From the NCBI RefSeq assembly GCF_011302055.1, contig NZ_CP049871.1, positions 1,632,501 through 1,696,500 of the forward strand: a DNA stretch of 64,000 nt. The letters are read 5' to 3'. The stretch comes from Sphingomonas sinipercae (GTDB taxonomy: Bacteria; Pseudomonadota; Alphaproteobacteria; Sphingomonadales; Sphingomonadaceae). Below are positions 25,249-34,954 of the stretch, piece after piece; positions within the stretch are counted from its first letter, which is position 1, and the number at the start of each line of letters is the position of its first letter. The notes under the pieces are model-generated. The model saw only the letters and a list, made by a program, of their open reading frames with translations, was not told the DNA's origin and searched no databases. A program made the position numbers and the translations under genes.

Positions 25249-26609
25249 CGGCCGAGGATCTGCTCGACGAGCTGCCGAAGGTTGGCGAAGTTGGTGACGG
25301 CGATCCCGTCGCTGGCCTTTACGGCCATGGGCACCCAGGCCCGCTCGAAGCCAAGCTTCGCCGCTTCCTTCAACCGCAACGGCGTATGGGCGACCGGCCG
25401 GATTTCCCCGGACAGCGCGATTTCGCCAAGGATGATGCAGTCGGCCGGTACCGGCCGTTCCGACATTGCGGAAACGAGCGCGGCCGCGACCGCAAGATCC
25501 GCGGCCGGGTCGCTGAGGCGATATCCGCCGGCGACGTTCAAATAGACCTCGGCGGTTGCGAAGCTAAGGCCGCAGCGCGCCTCCAGCACCGCCAGGATCA
25601 TTGCCAGCCGGCCGCTGTCCCAGCCCACCGCGGCCCGCCGCGGCGTTGCGCCGCTGGCGAGCCGCACCGTCAACGCCTGAATTTCGACCAGCACCGGGCG
25701 GGTGCCCTCGATCGCCGGGAACACGCTCGTCCCGCTGACCGCTTCGCCCCGGGTGGTCAGGAACAAGGATGACGGGTTGCCGACCTCTGCCAGCCCGGCG
25801 CCCTCCATCGCGAAGACGCCAATTTCATCCGTGCCGCCGAAGCGGTTCTTGAGCGCCCGAAGGATCCGGTATTGATGACTGCGTTCGCCCTCGAAGCTCA
25901 ACACTGTATCGACCATATGTTCGAGCACGCGCGGGCCGGCGATGGTGCCGTCCTTGGTGACGTGGCCGACCAGGACGGTGGCGCTGCCCCGTTCCTTGGC
26001 AAAGCGCACCAGTTCCTGGGCGGAAGCGCGCACCTGGCTGACCGTGCCCGGAGCGCCTTCGATCAGGTCGGAATGCATGGTCTGGATCGAATCGATAATC
26101 AGCAGGTCGGGCGTCTCGTCGCTGACCGTGGTCAGGATGTCGCGCACCGACGTCGCCGCAGCCAGTCGCACCGGCACCCCGCCAAGCCCAAGCCGAAGCG
26201 CGCGCAGCCGCACCTGCTCGGCGGATTCCTCGCCGGAAACGTAAACGACGCCGCGCCCCTGCCCCGCCAGCTTGGCCGCGATCTGCAACAGCAAGGTCGA
26301 CTTGCCGATGCCCGGGTCACCGCCGACCAGCATTGCCGATCCCGGAACGATGCCGCCGCCGACCGCTCGGTCGAACTCGGCGACTCCGCTGACGATCCGC
26401 TCCGGCAGCTTCGACGGCGCGTCGAGCCCGACCAGCTCGATCGTGCGCCCGCCGCCCTGCAAATTGTGCTTCGCGGCGAAAATGCTCGTCACCGCGGCGG
26501 CTTCCTGGACCAGCGTGTTCCATTCGGAGCAGTCAGGGCATTGACCCTGCCAGCGACTGGTGACGGATCCGCACGATTGGCAGACGTATCGGGACTTCGC
26601 TTTCGCCAT
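25245..26609 (-). CDS. radA: DNA repair protein RadA
   Basis: A RecA-like ATPase that drives branch migration in recombination. The 454-residue protein has the N-terminal C4 zinc finger (CQSCGS, CPDC), the Walker A motif GGDPGIGKSTLL (about residues 97-108), the RadA-specific KNRFG motif, and a C-terminal Lon-like domain (GGYRLSDPAADLAVAAAL and GEIALSGEIRPV). Length and order are standard. The ATG at 26609 gives MAKAKSRYVCQSC. Confidence 0.95.
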   Translation of the reverse strand: MAKAKSRYVCQSCGSVTSRWQGQCPDCSEWNTLVQEAAAVTSIFAAKHNLQGGGRTIELVGLDAPSKLPERIVSGVAEFDRAVGGGIVPGSAMLVGGDPGIGKSTLLLQIAAKLAGQGRGVVYVSGEESAEQVRLRALRLGLGGVPVRLAAATSVRDILTTVSDETPDLLIIDSIQTMHSDLIEGAPGTVSQVRASAQELVRFAKERGSATVLVGHVTKDGTIAGPRVLEHMVDTVLSFEGERSHQYRILRALKNRFGGTDEIGVFAMEGAGLAEVGNPSSLFLTTRGEAVSGTSVFPAIEGTRPVLVEIQALTVRLASGATPRRAAVGWDSGRLAMILAVLEARCGLSFATAEVYLNVAGGYRLSDPAADLAVAAALVSAMSERPVPADCIILGEIALSGEIRPVAHTPLRLKEAAKLGFERAWVPMAVKASDGIAVTNFANLRQLVEQILGR

Positions 26610-26700
26610 ATGTGCGGGTCTAAAGCCTGTACGGACAAGCGCAACGGCAGCGGCCTCCCGCGCGTTGGGGCATCGTTCCAGCAAATCAGGAGAGCGACCA

Positions 26701-27570
26701 ATGCCCCGCGCCGTCACCAGCGATAAGGTTTCCTTGTTCTACAAGGATTGGGGCCCCCGTGAGGGCAAGCCGATCGTCCTCCTCCACGGCTGGCCGCTGA
26801 CCGCCGACACCTTCGACGACTTGGCTGTGGCGCTGGCCGAGGACGGTTACCGGAGCATCGTGCCCGACCGTCGCGGCTTCGGGCGATCCGACCAGCCTTG
26901 GGACGGCTACGACTATGACACGTTCGCATCCGACACCGATGCGGTGCTGCAGGACGCGGGCATCGGCGGCCCGTTCGCGGTCGCCGGCTTCTCGATGGGC
27001 GGCGGCGAAGTCGCAAGGCTAGTCGCCAGGCACAAGGAGCGCATCACCCAGGCGATACTGATCAGCTCGGTCGTGCCTTACATGCTGCAAACATCCGACA
27101 ACCCGAACGGCGTTCCGCAATCGACGTTCGACGAGATGACCGCCGGGATGAAGAAGGACCGCGCCGACTTCTTCACCGCATTCGCGCGCGACTTCTTCGG
27201 CGTTGGAGCCATTTCCCATCCGGTCAGCGACGCCGTGCTCCACGACTTCTTCCGCCAGGCGATGATGGCCGGGCTGAAGCCGACGCTTGCCGCCGCCAAG
27301 GCGTTCGCAACCACCGACTTTCGCGGCGACCTTTCCAGCTTCACGATGCCGACATTGGTCATCCACGGCACGAAGGACGTGACGGTGCCGATCGACGTCA
27401 CCGCGCGCGAAGTGAAGAAGGCGGTGCCGCACGCGCAGCTGATCGAATATGACGGCTCCGCCCACGGCCTGTTCGCCACCGACAAGCAGCGGTTGACGGA
27501 CGATATCCGCGCCTTCCTGGGATCGGCCGCGGAAACCCGCAGCGCGATCCCGATGAACCAGTCGGCCTAG
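26701..27570 (+). CDS. Alpha/beta hydrolase (non-haem chloroperoxidase/arylesterase type)
   Basis: A 289-residue hydrolase with the nucleophile in GFSMGGGE (Ser near 97), the acid in IHGTKDVTVP and the His in DGSAHGLF. HGWPLTADTFDD and PDRRGFGRSDQPWDGYDYDTFA are typical of the cofactor-free haloperoxidase/esterase group. Natural substrate unknown; probably cytoplasmic. The ATG at 26701 follows AGGAGAG. The stop shares CTAG with the convergent DUF885 gene. Confidence 0.88.
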   Translation: MPRAVTSDKVSLFYKDWGPREGKPIVLLHGWPLTADTFDDLAVALAEDGYRSIVPDRRGFGRSDQPWDGYDYDTFASDTDAVLQDAGIGGPFAVAGFSMGGGEVARLVARHKERITQAILISSVVPYMLQTSDNPNGVPQSTFDEMTAGMKKDRADFFTAFARDFFGVGAISHPVSDAVLHDFFRQAMMAGLKPTLAAAKAFATTDFRGDLSSFTMPTLVIHGTKDVTVPIDVTAREVKKAVPHAQLIEYDGSAHGLFATDKQRLTDDIRAFLGSAAETRSAIPMNQSA

Positions 27571-29309
27571 AAGGCCGCCTGCGCAGGCCCGCCGAGCATC
27601 TGCTGACGCACCAGCGGGATCGGCGGGCCGCCGAAGCTCAGGAACTTGTCGTGGAACGGCTTCCACGCGGCGCGGCCGCCGCGCGTTGCGATCCAGTCGT
27701 CGCGAAGCTTGCGGATCATCAGCTTGCCCAGCGTATAGTTGAGGTAGGCTGGGTCGTAGGTGCCGCGCGCCGCCTGCTGCCGAGCGGTGCCTTCGTCCTG
27801 GTAACATTGCTCACGAAACAGCTGGAAGCTCTGCTGCTGTGTCATCGTTCCCGAATGCATCCCGATCGCCGACAGGAAGCGGCAGTCGCGCAGGAGGGCG
27901 TTGGACAACTGCCCGACCATCATCTCGTCGGTGCCGCCGCCGACCCCGGCCTGGCGCATCATCTCCTCGCTGTAATGCGCCCAGCCTTCGGCAAACGCAT
28001 AGCCGACGAACACCTTGCCAAAGGTGAATTTCGAACGGTTGGAGTGCAGGAAGTTGAGGAAGTGGCCCGGCCAGACTTCGTGGACGGACGTGAACAGCAG
28101 GTCCGCCTCGCCCGGAACGAAGGCATCGCGCGCCGCCTTCGACCACGACGGGTCCGGCGGGGCGATGTAATAGACCGACGGCAAGCCTTTCTCATACGGC
28201 CCCGGAATGTTGATGTAGGCGAAGTTCTGCCGGTTGTACGGCGGCGCTTCGTCGACCTTTGCTTCTTCCGTCCCGGGGATCGAAACCAGGTCCTTGTCGA
28301 TGATGAATTGCTTGAGCCCGGCAAGCTGCGCCCGGGCGCCGGCGACCGCGCCGCCCTTGGGCTTGGTCGCGCTCATCTTGTCCATGCAATGCTGGATCGT
28401 CTGGCCCGGATCGTAGCGGCCGCAAGCTTCCTTCAGCAGCGCTTGGTTGGACGCCATGTCGCGGCGCCCGATCGCTTCGAGCTCCGTAAGCGGGGTGTCC
28501 ACCATCTCGGTGTCGTAGAGCATCTGCTGAAATTTCTGCGCACCGAGCGCGAAGTTGGTTCCGGCACTTGGCCGCTGCGCCTCCACCCAATCCGTCAGCG
28601 CCTTCATCGCCGCCGAAGCCGCCTGCGAGGCGGCCTTGAGCTCCGCTTGCTCGGCCGCGCTGCCGATGCCGGCGAAGGCCTTCATGCCGTCGCCCAGATA
28701 ATATTCCGCGTAACCGCCAAAGGCGCTCTTGCCGTAATCAACGAAGGAAATCGGCAAGGGTTGGCGCAGGTTGGCGCGAATCTGCGAAGCAGCGCGCGGC
28801 ACCTGCGAAAGATAGCGGGTATAGGCGCGCATCCGCACCTCCGGCGCCGCATAGGGTACGACCACATAGGCAGACGGGTCGAGCGTCCCGGCATAATAAG
28901 CGGGGTTGGTATGCGGCTGGTCCGCGGTTGCGATCCAGAACAGCCAGTTGCGCGCCTGCGCCATCATGTAATCGCGCTCGAACCGCTCCGTCGGCGATAG
29001 TCGGGCAGGATCGAAAGCCTTGGCGGCGTCGATCGCGGCCTGCAGCCGCGCCTGCTCTGCGGCGAGTCCCTCGGCCGACCAGTCGGGAAGCTGTCCGTCA
29101 TATTCGTGCCGTCCGGACACGACCGCAAAAGCCGGATTCGCGCGGAAGGTGGCCTCGATATAATCGTTCATGAAGGCCGGCCAGCTGACGGCTGCGACGG
29201 GCGGGGAAACGACGACTGGCGCCGGTTCGGCGATCAACGCGGGCGCGACCGCGCAGGCGTTCAACGACGCTGCAGCGCAGGCGGTGAAAAGAAGGTGGGC
29301 AGCACGCAT
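27567..29309 (-). CDS. DUF885 family lipoprotein, probable metallopeptidase
   Basis: A 580-residue lipoprotein: the signal ends in a lipobox (ASLNAC, Cys near 19). The body is DUF885, which has a zincin-like HExxxH signature here seen as SVHEVWPGHFLNFLHS, followed about 30 residues on by the likely third ligand in AFAEGWAHYSEEMM. A peptidase or esterase role on the periplasmic side is probable; substrate unknown. The ATG at 29309 is followed directly by the signal peptide. It is divergent from the MFS gene with a 68-base gap. Confidence 0.82.
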   Translation of the reverse strand: MRAAHLLFTACAAASLNACAVAPALIAEPAPVVVSPPVAAVSWPAFMNDYIEATFRANPAFAVVSGRHEYDGQLPDWSAEGLAAEQARLQAAIDAAKAFDPARLSPTERFERDYMMAQARNWLFWIATADQPHTNPAYYAGTLDPSAYVVVPYAAPEVRMRAYTRYLSQVPRAASQIRANLRQPLPISFVDYGKSAFGGYAEYYLGDGMKAFAGIGSAAEQAELKAASQAASAAMKALTDWVEAQRPSAGTNFALGAQKFQQMLYDTEMVDTPLTELEAIGRRDMASNQALLKEACGRYDPGQTIQHCMDKMSATKPKGGAVAGARAQLAGLKQFIIDKDLVSIPGTEEAKVDEAPPYNRQNFAYINIPGPYEKGLPSVYYIAPPDPSWSKAARDAFVPGEADLLFTSVHEVWPGHFLNFLHSNRSKFTFGKVFVGYAFAEGWAHYSEEMMRQAGVGGGTDEMMVGQLSNALLRDCRFLSAIGMHSGTMTQQQSFQLFREQCYQDEGTARQQAARGTYDPAYLNYTLGKLMIRKLRDDWIATRGGRAAWKPFHDKFLSFGGPPIPLVRQQMLGGPAQAAF

Positions 29310-29377
29310 TGAGTCGCTCCTTGCCAGTCTGGTGCGACGTTGTTGCCGCTCCGGCGAGCCGCGTCTAGGCGACAATC

Positions 29378-30655
29378 GTGACCTACGTTCCAGAGCCCCT
29401 GAAAATCCCCGCCTTCCGCGCTTATTGGGCGGCTCGGCTCACATCGACCATCGCGCAGATGGCAATGGTCATCGTCATTGGCTGGCAGGTGTACGACATC
29501 GCCCGCCGGACCATGAGCATCGGCGATGCCGCCTTCCAGCTCGGCATGATTGGCCTGGTCCAGTTCGTCCCGTTATTCGTCCTGACTCCGTTCAGCGGCT
29601 GGGCAGCCGACCGCTTCGACCGCCGCTATATCGCCCGGGCGGTCATTGCGCTGGAAATGCTGTGCGCGCTCGCCTTGTTCATGGCGACCTGGTCGGGCCA
29701 CGTCTCGCTTCCAATCCTGTTCGTGGTCGCCGGCCTGCTTGGGGTCGCCCGAGCCTTCGCCGGTCCAGCGCTTGGCGCCCTCGCCCCAAACCTGGTGCCG
29801 CGCGACCTGCTTCCGCGCGCCATCGCGCTCAGCTCCACCGCCTGGCAGGCGGGCGCGATCATCGGCCCCGCGCTTGGCGGCATCCTTTACGATGTGACCC
29901 CGCACTTGTCTTACGGGGTCAGCACCGGCCTGTTCGCATTCTCGCTAGTCTGCATGTTCACCGTCGGACCTGTTCCCCGCCCGGAAATCGCGCCCGGCAA
30001 GCCGCTGCAGCGCATGGCCGAGGGGCTGCGCTACATCCGCCACAACCGGCTCGTCCTCGGCGCGATCACGCTCGATCTGTTCGCGGTACTGCTTGGCGGA
30101 GTGACGGCGATGCTTCCGATCTATGCCCGCGACATCCTTGAAGTCGGCGCGCAAGGGCTGGGGCCGCTGCGCGCGGCTCCGGCCGTAGGCGCAACCTTGA
30201 CCGCAATCTTCTTCTCGTTCCGGCCGATCAGGACCAACGTCGGGGTGAAAATGCTCGCAGCGGTCGTCGTCTTTGGTGCCGCGACCGCCATCTTCGGGGT
30301 CTCCACCTCCTTTTATCTCTCGCTGGCGATGCTCGCGCTGCTGGGCGCCGCGGATATGTTCAGCGTTTATATCCGCCAATCCCTGATCCAGCTGCATACG
30401 CCCGACGCGATGCGCGGCCGGGTTGGAGCGGCCTCGACGCTCGCCATCTCCGCCTCCAACGAAATGGGCGAAGCGCGCGCGGGCTTCAGCGCCGCCCTGG
30501 TCGGCCCGGTCGTGGCGACCGTCGTCGGCGGCGTCGCCGCGATCGTCGTCACCCTTCTGTGGAGCCGGCTGTTCCCCGAACTTCGCAGAGCACGCTCCTT
30601 CGACCTGCCGGCGCCCGCACCGGAAAAGCCACCGGTCGTCGCTGGCGGCGCCTGA
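29378..30655 (+). CDS. MFS transporter (enterobactin-exporter-like)
   Basis: A 425-residue major facilitator with about 12 transmembrane segments. The N-terminal half has FRAYWAARLTSTIAQMAMVIVIGWQVYD and the loop 2-3 motif GWAADRFDRRYIAR, which match the EntS/DUF894 group of exporters. Substrate unknown; siderophores or small drugs are handled by relatives. The start is GTG. It is followed by cysK after 69 bases. Confidence 0.82.
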   Translation: MTYVPEPLKIPAFRAYWAARLTSTIAQMAMVIVIGWQVYDIARRTMSIGDAAFQLGMIGLVQFVPLFVLTPFSGWAADRFDRRYIARAVIALEMLCALALFMATWSGHVSLPILFVVAGLLGVARAFAGPALGALAPNLVPRDLLPRAIALSSTAWQAGAIIGPALGGILYDVTPHLSYGVSTGLFAFSLVCMFTVGPVPRPEIAPGKPLQRMAEGLRYIRHNRLVLGAITLDLFAVLLGGVTAMLPIYARDILEVGAQGLGPLRAAPAVGATLTAIFFSFRPIRTNVGVKMLAAVVVFGAATAIFGVSTSFYLSLAMLALLGAADMFSVYIRQSLIQLHTPDAMRGRVGAASTLAISASNEMGEARAGFSAALVGPVVATVVGGVAAIVVTLLWSRLFPELRRARSFDLPAPAPEKPPVVAGGA

Positions 30656-30724
30656 CGCTGTTCAAGGCGCATCATCGTTCCCATATAGCGCCGTCACCAG
30701 GGCCCCATCAGGAGATCAGATGCC

Positions 30725-31645
30725 ATGAAGGCCGCAAGCATCCTCGAGACCATCGGCAATACGCCGCACATTCGCATCAACCACTTGTTCGGCGAGGCGG
30801 AAGTATGGGTGAAGTCGGAACGCGCGAACCCGGGCGGATCAATCAAGGACCGGATTGCGCTGGCAATGATCGAGGACGCGGAGCGCAGCGGCAAGCTGAA
30901 GCCCGGCGGCACGATTATCGAGCCGACCTCCGGCAACACCGGCATCGGGCTGGCAATGGTCGCCGCGGTCAAGGGCTACAAGCTGATCCTGGTGATGCCC
31001 GAGAGCATGAGCATCGAGCGCCGCCGGCTGATGCTCGCTTACGGCGCACAGTTCGACCTGACTCCCAAGGAAAAGGGCATGAAGGGCGCCATTGCCCGCG
31101 CGCAGGAGCTGCTGGCGCAAACCGAAAACGGGTGGATCCCCCAGCAATTCGAAAATCCTGCGAATGTCGAGGTTCACGCACGCACGACCGCGCAGGAAAT
31201 TCTGAAGGATTTCGACCAGCCGTTCGACGCTTTGATTACTGGCGTCGGGACCGGCGGTCACATCACCGCCTGCGCCCGAGTCCTCAAGGAAAAGTGGCCG
31301 AATCTAAAGGTTTTCGCGGTCGAGCCGACGCTTTCACCGGTGATTAGCGGCGGCGAGCCGGGCCCTCATCCGATCCAGGGCATCGGCGCCGGATTCATTC
31401 CCGCCAACCTCGATACCGATGTCCTCGACGGTACCATCCAGGTCGACCCGAACGATGCCAAGGAGATGGCGCGCCGGGCCGCCCGCGAAGAAGGGATCCT
31501 GGTTGGCATTTCGTCCGGGGCGTCCCTTGCCGCGGTAGCGCAGAAGCTCGGCGAATTGGGCTCGGGCGCCCGTGTCCTGACCTTCAACTACGACACCGGC
31601 GAACGGTACCTGTCCGTGCCCGATTTCCTCCCAAATGAAGCTTAA
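30725..31645 (+). CDS. cysK: Cysteine synthase A (O-acetylserine sulfhydrylase)
   Basis: Makes cysteine from O-acetylserine and sulfide. The 306-residue PLP enzyme has the cofactor lysine in [12 protein letters not shown] (about residue 42), the substrate loop [10 protein letters not shown], the phosphate-binding GTGGHITA and the C-terminal SGASLAA. The ATG follows AGGAG. An alternative reading as CysM or cystathionine beta-synthase is unlikely given length and motifs. Confidence 0.93.
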   Translation: MKAASILETIGNTPHIRINHLFGEAEVWVKSERANPGGSIKDRIALAMIEDAERSGKLKPGGTIIEPTSGNTGIGLAMVAAVKGYKLILVMPESMSIERRRLMLAYGAQFDLTPKEKGMKGAIARAQELLAQTENGWIPQQFENPANVEVHARTTAQEILKDFDQPFDALITGVGTGGHITACARVLKEKWPNLKVFAVEPTLSPVISGGEPGPHPIQGIGAGFIPANLDTDVLDGTIQVDPNDAKEMARRAAREEGILVGISSGASLAAVAQKLGELGSGARVLTFNYDTGERYLSVPDFLPNEA

Positions 31646-31752
31646 CCTAACGCTGCGCTAACCAGTCCTGTTTGGCGCGGCGTTAACCGCTAGCGCTTAA
31701 CTGCTGTGCGGTTGAGGGGCGGTTCGCGCCTACTCCCCAGGCAAGGATTCAG

Positions 31753-34449
31753 ATGCCAAGAGCGCGGTTTGCGAAGGCGGTCGGCCAACATACGATGGAA
31801 TCCGAGCGTGCTTCGGTGCGCGAAGCCCTGTGGTTCGACATAAAGGCGCCCGAGAACCGCGACGACCAGTCTCTGGCCGAATGGCGGCTCGGAAGCTTCG
31901 ACTATGCGCCGCTCCTGCTTGGGGCGACCCACCTTCTCGTCGGTGTGACCTCGGTCATCCTTCAGCCGCACCTTTCGGGGGTGATGAGCCTTTCAAACCC
32001 GCTGATCCCGCTTGGCTTGGTGCTTATCCTGGGTGTGCTGGCGGCGATGGGGCTGCATTGGCGCGACCGCCTTGAATTGCAGCCACACACGGTCACTCGG
32101 GCGGTTTGCGTCTACCTGGGCGCCGCGGGACTTTTATGGACGATCTTCGGCTATACGCTGCTGATCAACTCCGGCGTCGGTCCATCGGGCCTGGCCGTCG
32201 CGCTGTGCGCCGGCATCACCATGGCGGCGATCGTCGCCATCACCTCGCCGCCGCTCTCGGTCGTCAACGCATTCGTCGCCACCGGCACGGCCGCATTGTT
32301 CGCGCCGTCGCCATTGGCGCCCGCCGGCGTCGCCGTGCTCAGCATGATGCTGGTTGCCTACAGCGTCGCCGGCGCCCGAACCGTGATCGCCGCCGGCCGC
32401 CGCCGACTCGACCTCGATGCCGAGGCCCGCAAGGCGCTGACCTTCGTCGACGAATTCGAAAATACAGGCCGCGGCTGGTTCTGGGAAACCAACAGCGAAG
32501 GGACGCTGTCCTATGTCTCCCAGCAGCTGGCAGACGATTTCAAATGCCAGCCGGCCGAACTGCTCGGTCGTCAGTTCACGGACCTGCTGTCGGTTGACAC
32601 CGTCGGGCCCGGCAATTCGATCGAAGAGCGCAAGACTTTGGGCTTTCACCTGTCGGCGCGCTTCCCCTTTTCCGATGTCGTGGTTCGCGCCGCGAGCGAC
32701 GAGGATGTGCACTGGTCGCTTTCGGGCAACCCGGTGTTCGACACGCGCGGCCGCTTTCTTGGCTTTCGCGGGATCGGCACCGACCTGACCGAGCAGCGCC
32801 GGTCAGAGCAGGAGATTACCCGGCTTGCGCGGTTCGACTCGCTGACCGGCCTGCCCAATCGGGCTATGATGCGCCAGACGCTGGAGGAAGGGCTGCGCAA
32901 CGCTGCCCGCCGCCAGAAAGGCTGCAGCCTCTTCCTGATCGATCTCGACCGCTTCAAGAACGTCAACGACACGCTCGGCCACCCCGTCGGCGACGCCCTG
33001 CTGCGCCAAGTGGCGGAGCGGCTGAAATCGGTGATGGGTGAGCATGGCCAGGTCGGCCGGCTGGGCGGCGACGAGTTCAAGGCGGTCCTTCCCGGCACGG
33101 TCGACATCGGCCTTCTGGAATCGCTGGCCCGCACCCTGATCGAGCAAGTGTCGCGGCCGTACTCGATCGAAAACCACAAGGTGACCATCGGTGCATCGGT
33201 CGGCATCGCCATCGGCGATCCGGGGCGCGGTTGCGCCGACTCGCTCATCCGTGACGCGGACCTTGCGCTCTACGCCGCCAAGGGCGCCGGCCGCGGCCAG
33301 CATTGCTTCTACGAACCGTCGATGCACAGCGAGGCGGCCGACCGCCAGATCCTGGAAAACGACTTGCGGCAAGTCATCGACCGCGACGAGCTGGAGCTGG
33401 TCTTCCAGCCGATCGTCCGAGCGGCGACCGAGGAAATTTCCGGCTTCGAGGCGCTGGTGCGCTGGACCCACCCGACGCGCGGGGCGATTTCCCCAGACAA
33501 GTTCATCCCGCTTGCCGAAGAGTGCGGGATGATCGGAAAGATCGGCCAATGGGTCCTCGAAAACTCGTTCCGCGAGGCGGCTTATTGGCCTGACCATGTG
33601 CGCATCGCCGTCAACCTCTCGCCCATCCAGTTCAACGACCCGACCATCACGGAGACGATCTCCCGGCTGATGGACAAGGAAGGCGTCAAGCCCGCCCAGG
33701 TGGAGCTTGAGATTACCGAGGGCGTATTCCTGGCCGATGGCGACACCACGGACGACACCTTTGCCAAGCTCAAGAAACTTGGCGTGCGCCTGTCGCTCGA
33801 CGACTTCGGCACCGGCTACAGCTCGCTGGGATATTTGAAGAAAGCGCCGTTCGACAAGATCAAGATCGACCAGAGCTTCGTTCGCGGCGCGGCGTCGCCG
33901 ACCAGCCGCAACAGCGCCATCATCCGCGCCATCGTCAGCCTTGCCGAAAGCCTGGAGATGGAAACTTGCGCGGAAGGAGTCGAGACCCATGACGATCTGG
34001 CGCTCATCCGCGAGCTCGGCTGCAGCCACGTCCAGGGCTACATCTTCGGCCGACCTGCGCGCGCAGCCGAGGCGCGGGAGCTTGCCAACCGCGAACGGGT
34101 GGAGGCCGCCGGCTTCAAGTGCCTGCGTGAGCCGCGTCACCGTCTGATGCGCCGCGCAACGACGATGCTCAACGGGTTCCAGGAAGAGATTCGCCTGCGC
34201 AACATCTCCGTGACCGGCGCGCTCGTCGAAAGCCGGCGGCCAGTGACGCCCGGGATGGCGATGACGATCGAAATCCTTGGCGTCGGTCCGGTCGCGGGCA
34301 GCGTGAAGTGGGCCGGCCAAGGCCGGTTCGGCCTCCAGTTCGATCATGAGTTCGACTTGGCCCGGCTGGCGCCGAAGAAAGCCAAGCACAACGACGTCAC
34401 GATGCTGACGCCGTGGTACGTCGACCGGCGAGTAAACGAACGGACGTAA
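31753..34449 (+). CDS. Membrane PAS-GGDEF-EAL-PilZ cyclic-di-GMP protein
   Basis: An 898-residue protein combining making, breaking and sensing of c-di-GMP. About five to six transmembrane segments (residues 50-220) form an unassigned sensor; a PAS domain follows (about 225-345); a GGDEF domain has an intact RLGGDEF at 437-442 with no RxxD inhibitory site before it; the EAL domain has EAL at 566, NLSPIQF, ELEITEG, the DDFGTGYSSL loop and AEGVET, so both activities could work. A PilZ-like domain (about 800-890, NISVTGALVESRR) ends it. AAGGA lies six bases before the ATG. It stands alone. Confidence 0.93.
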   Translation: MPRARFAKAVGQHTMESERASVREALWFDIKAPENRDDQSLAEWRLGSFDYAPLLLGATHLLVGVTSVILQPHLSGVMSLSNPLIPLGLVLILGVLAAMGLHWRDRLELQPHTVTRAVCVYLGAAGLLWTIFGYTLLINSGVGPSGLAVALCAGITMAAIVAITSPPLSVVNAFVATGTAALFAPSPLAPAGVAVLSMMLVAYSVAGARTVIAAGRRRLDLDAEARKALTFVDEFENTGRGWFWETNSEGTLSYVSQQLADDFKCQPAELLGRQFTDLLSVDTVGPGNSIEERKTLGFHLSARFPFSDVVVRAASDEDVHWSLSGNPVFDTRGRFLGFRGIGTDLTEQRRSEQEITRLARFDSLTGLPNRAMMRQTLEEGLRNAARRQKGCSLFLIDLDRFKNVNDTLGHPVGDALLRQVAERLKSVMGEHGQVGRLGGDEFKAVLPGTVDIGLLESLARTLIEQVSRPYSIENHKVTIGASVGIAIGDPGRGCADSLIRDADLALYAAKGAGRGQHCFYEPSMHSEAADRQILENDLRQVIDRDELELVFQPIVRAATEEISGFEALVRWTHPTRGAISPDKFIPLAEECGMIGKIGQWVLENSFREAAYWPDHVRIAVNLSPIQFNDPTITETISRLMDKEGVKPAQVELEITEGVFLADGDTTDDTFAKLKKLGVRLSLDDFGTGYSSLGYLKKAPFDKIKIDQSFVRGAASPTSRNSAIIRAIVSLAESLEMETCAEGVETHDDLALIRELGCSHVQGYIFGRPARAAEARELANRERVEAAGFKCLREPRHRLMRRATTMLNGFQEEIRLRNISVTGALVESRRPVTPGMAMTIEILGVGPVAGSVKWAGQGRFGLQFDHEFDLARLAPKKAKHNDVTMLTPWYVDRRVNERT

Positions 34450-34454
34450 AAAAA

Positions 34455-34478
34455 GCCCCCGCCGCGAGGGCGAGGGGC
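34455..34478 (-). terminator. Rho-independent terminator for the Met-rich lipoprotein gene
   Basis: A GC-rich stem with a small internal loop, followed on the minus strand by seven T (34448-34454). It lies 37 bases after the stop of the minus-strand gene and just after the GGDEF-EAL gene, so it may serve both. Confidence 0.75.
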
Positions 34479-34515
34479 ATGACCCGCCAGGCGTGCGCCG
34501 CCGGCGGCTAACCGA

Positions 34516-34785
34516 TTACATCCCGTTGGCGAGATTCGTGTCGGGGTCGTTCGTGTTCATGTCCGTCTGCATGGCGTTCGCGGTGTTCGAATCGACGCCG
34601 TTGGCGGTCATGGCGTTGGCGTCCATGCCGTTCGCGCCGGTCATCGCGGTGCCATCATTCATGATGACGTTGCCGACTTCCATGTTGCTGACATCCATCG
34701 AGTTGTCCGCAGCGGCCTCGTCTTTATTACCGCCGCAAGCAGCCAGGGTCAGCGCCGCGCCAGCGACCAGGATCAAAGCACGCAT
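34516..34785 (-). CDS. Small Met/Asn/Asp-rich lipoprotein
   Basis: An 89-residue protein with a lipoprotein signal (LTLAAC, Cys about residue 16). The mature part has almost no hydrophobic residues other than Met and is a loose repeat of short Asn/Asp/Met units (GMDANAMTANG, NANAMQTDMN). GGGAG sits eight bases before the ATG at 34785, which decides this start over another five codons upstream. No family is recognised; such composition could bind metal or mop up oxidants, which is only inference. Confidence 0.75.
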   Translation of the reverse strand: MRALILVAGAALTLAACGGNKDEAAADNSMDVSNMEVGNVIMNDGTAMTGANGMDANAMTANGVDSNTANAMQTDMNTNDPDTNLANGM

Positions 34786-34954
34786 CTTGTAAACTCCCAT
34801 GTTGTGTTCGCGCCCTAACGGTGAGTGCCGGGCAATGTTCCTCAATCCGGCTTATCGAACGGCTTGAAGCAGCCGGTAAACCGCCGCCGACCGACATTCA
34901 CCGTTTCTTATTTGACCGTCGTCTAAAGCCATCCTGCGCGACACGGAGGGAACG

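Noticed and set aside
31686..31705. A CtrA-like site before the GGDEF-EAL gene (TTAA...TTAA)
   Set aside because: The spacing between the two TTAA is 10 bases, not 7.
32803..34389. A 528-codon minus-strand frame in the GGDEF-EAL gene
   Set aside because: Antisense shadow of a gene in which all catalytic motifs are intact.
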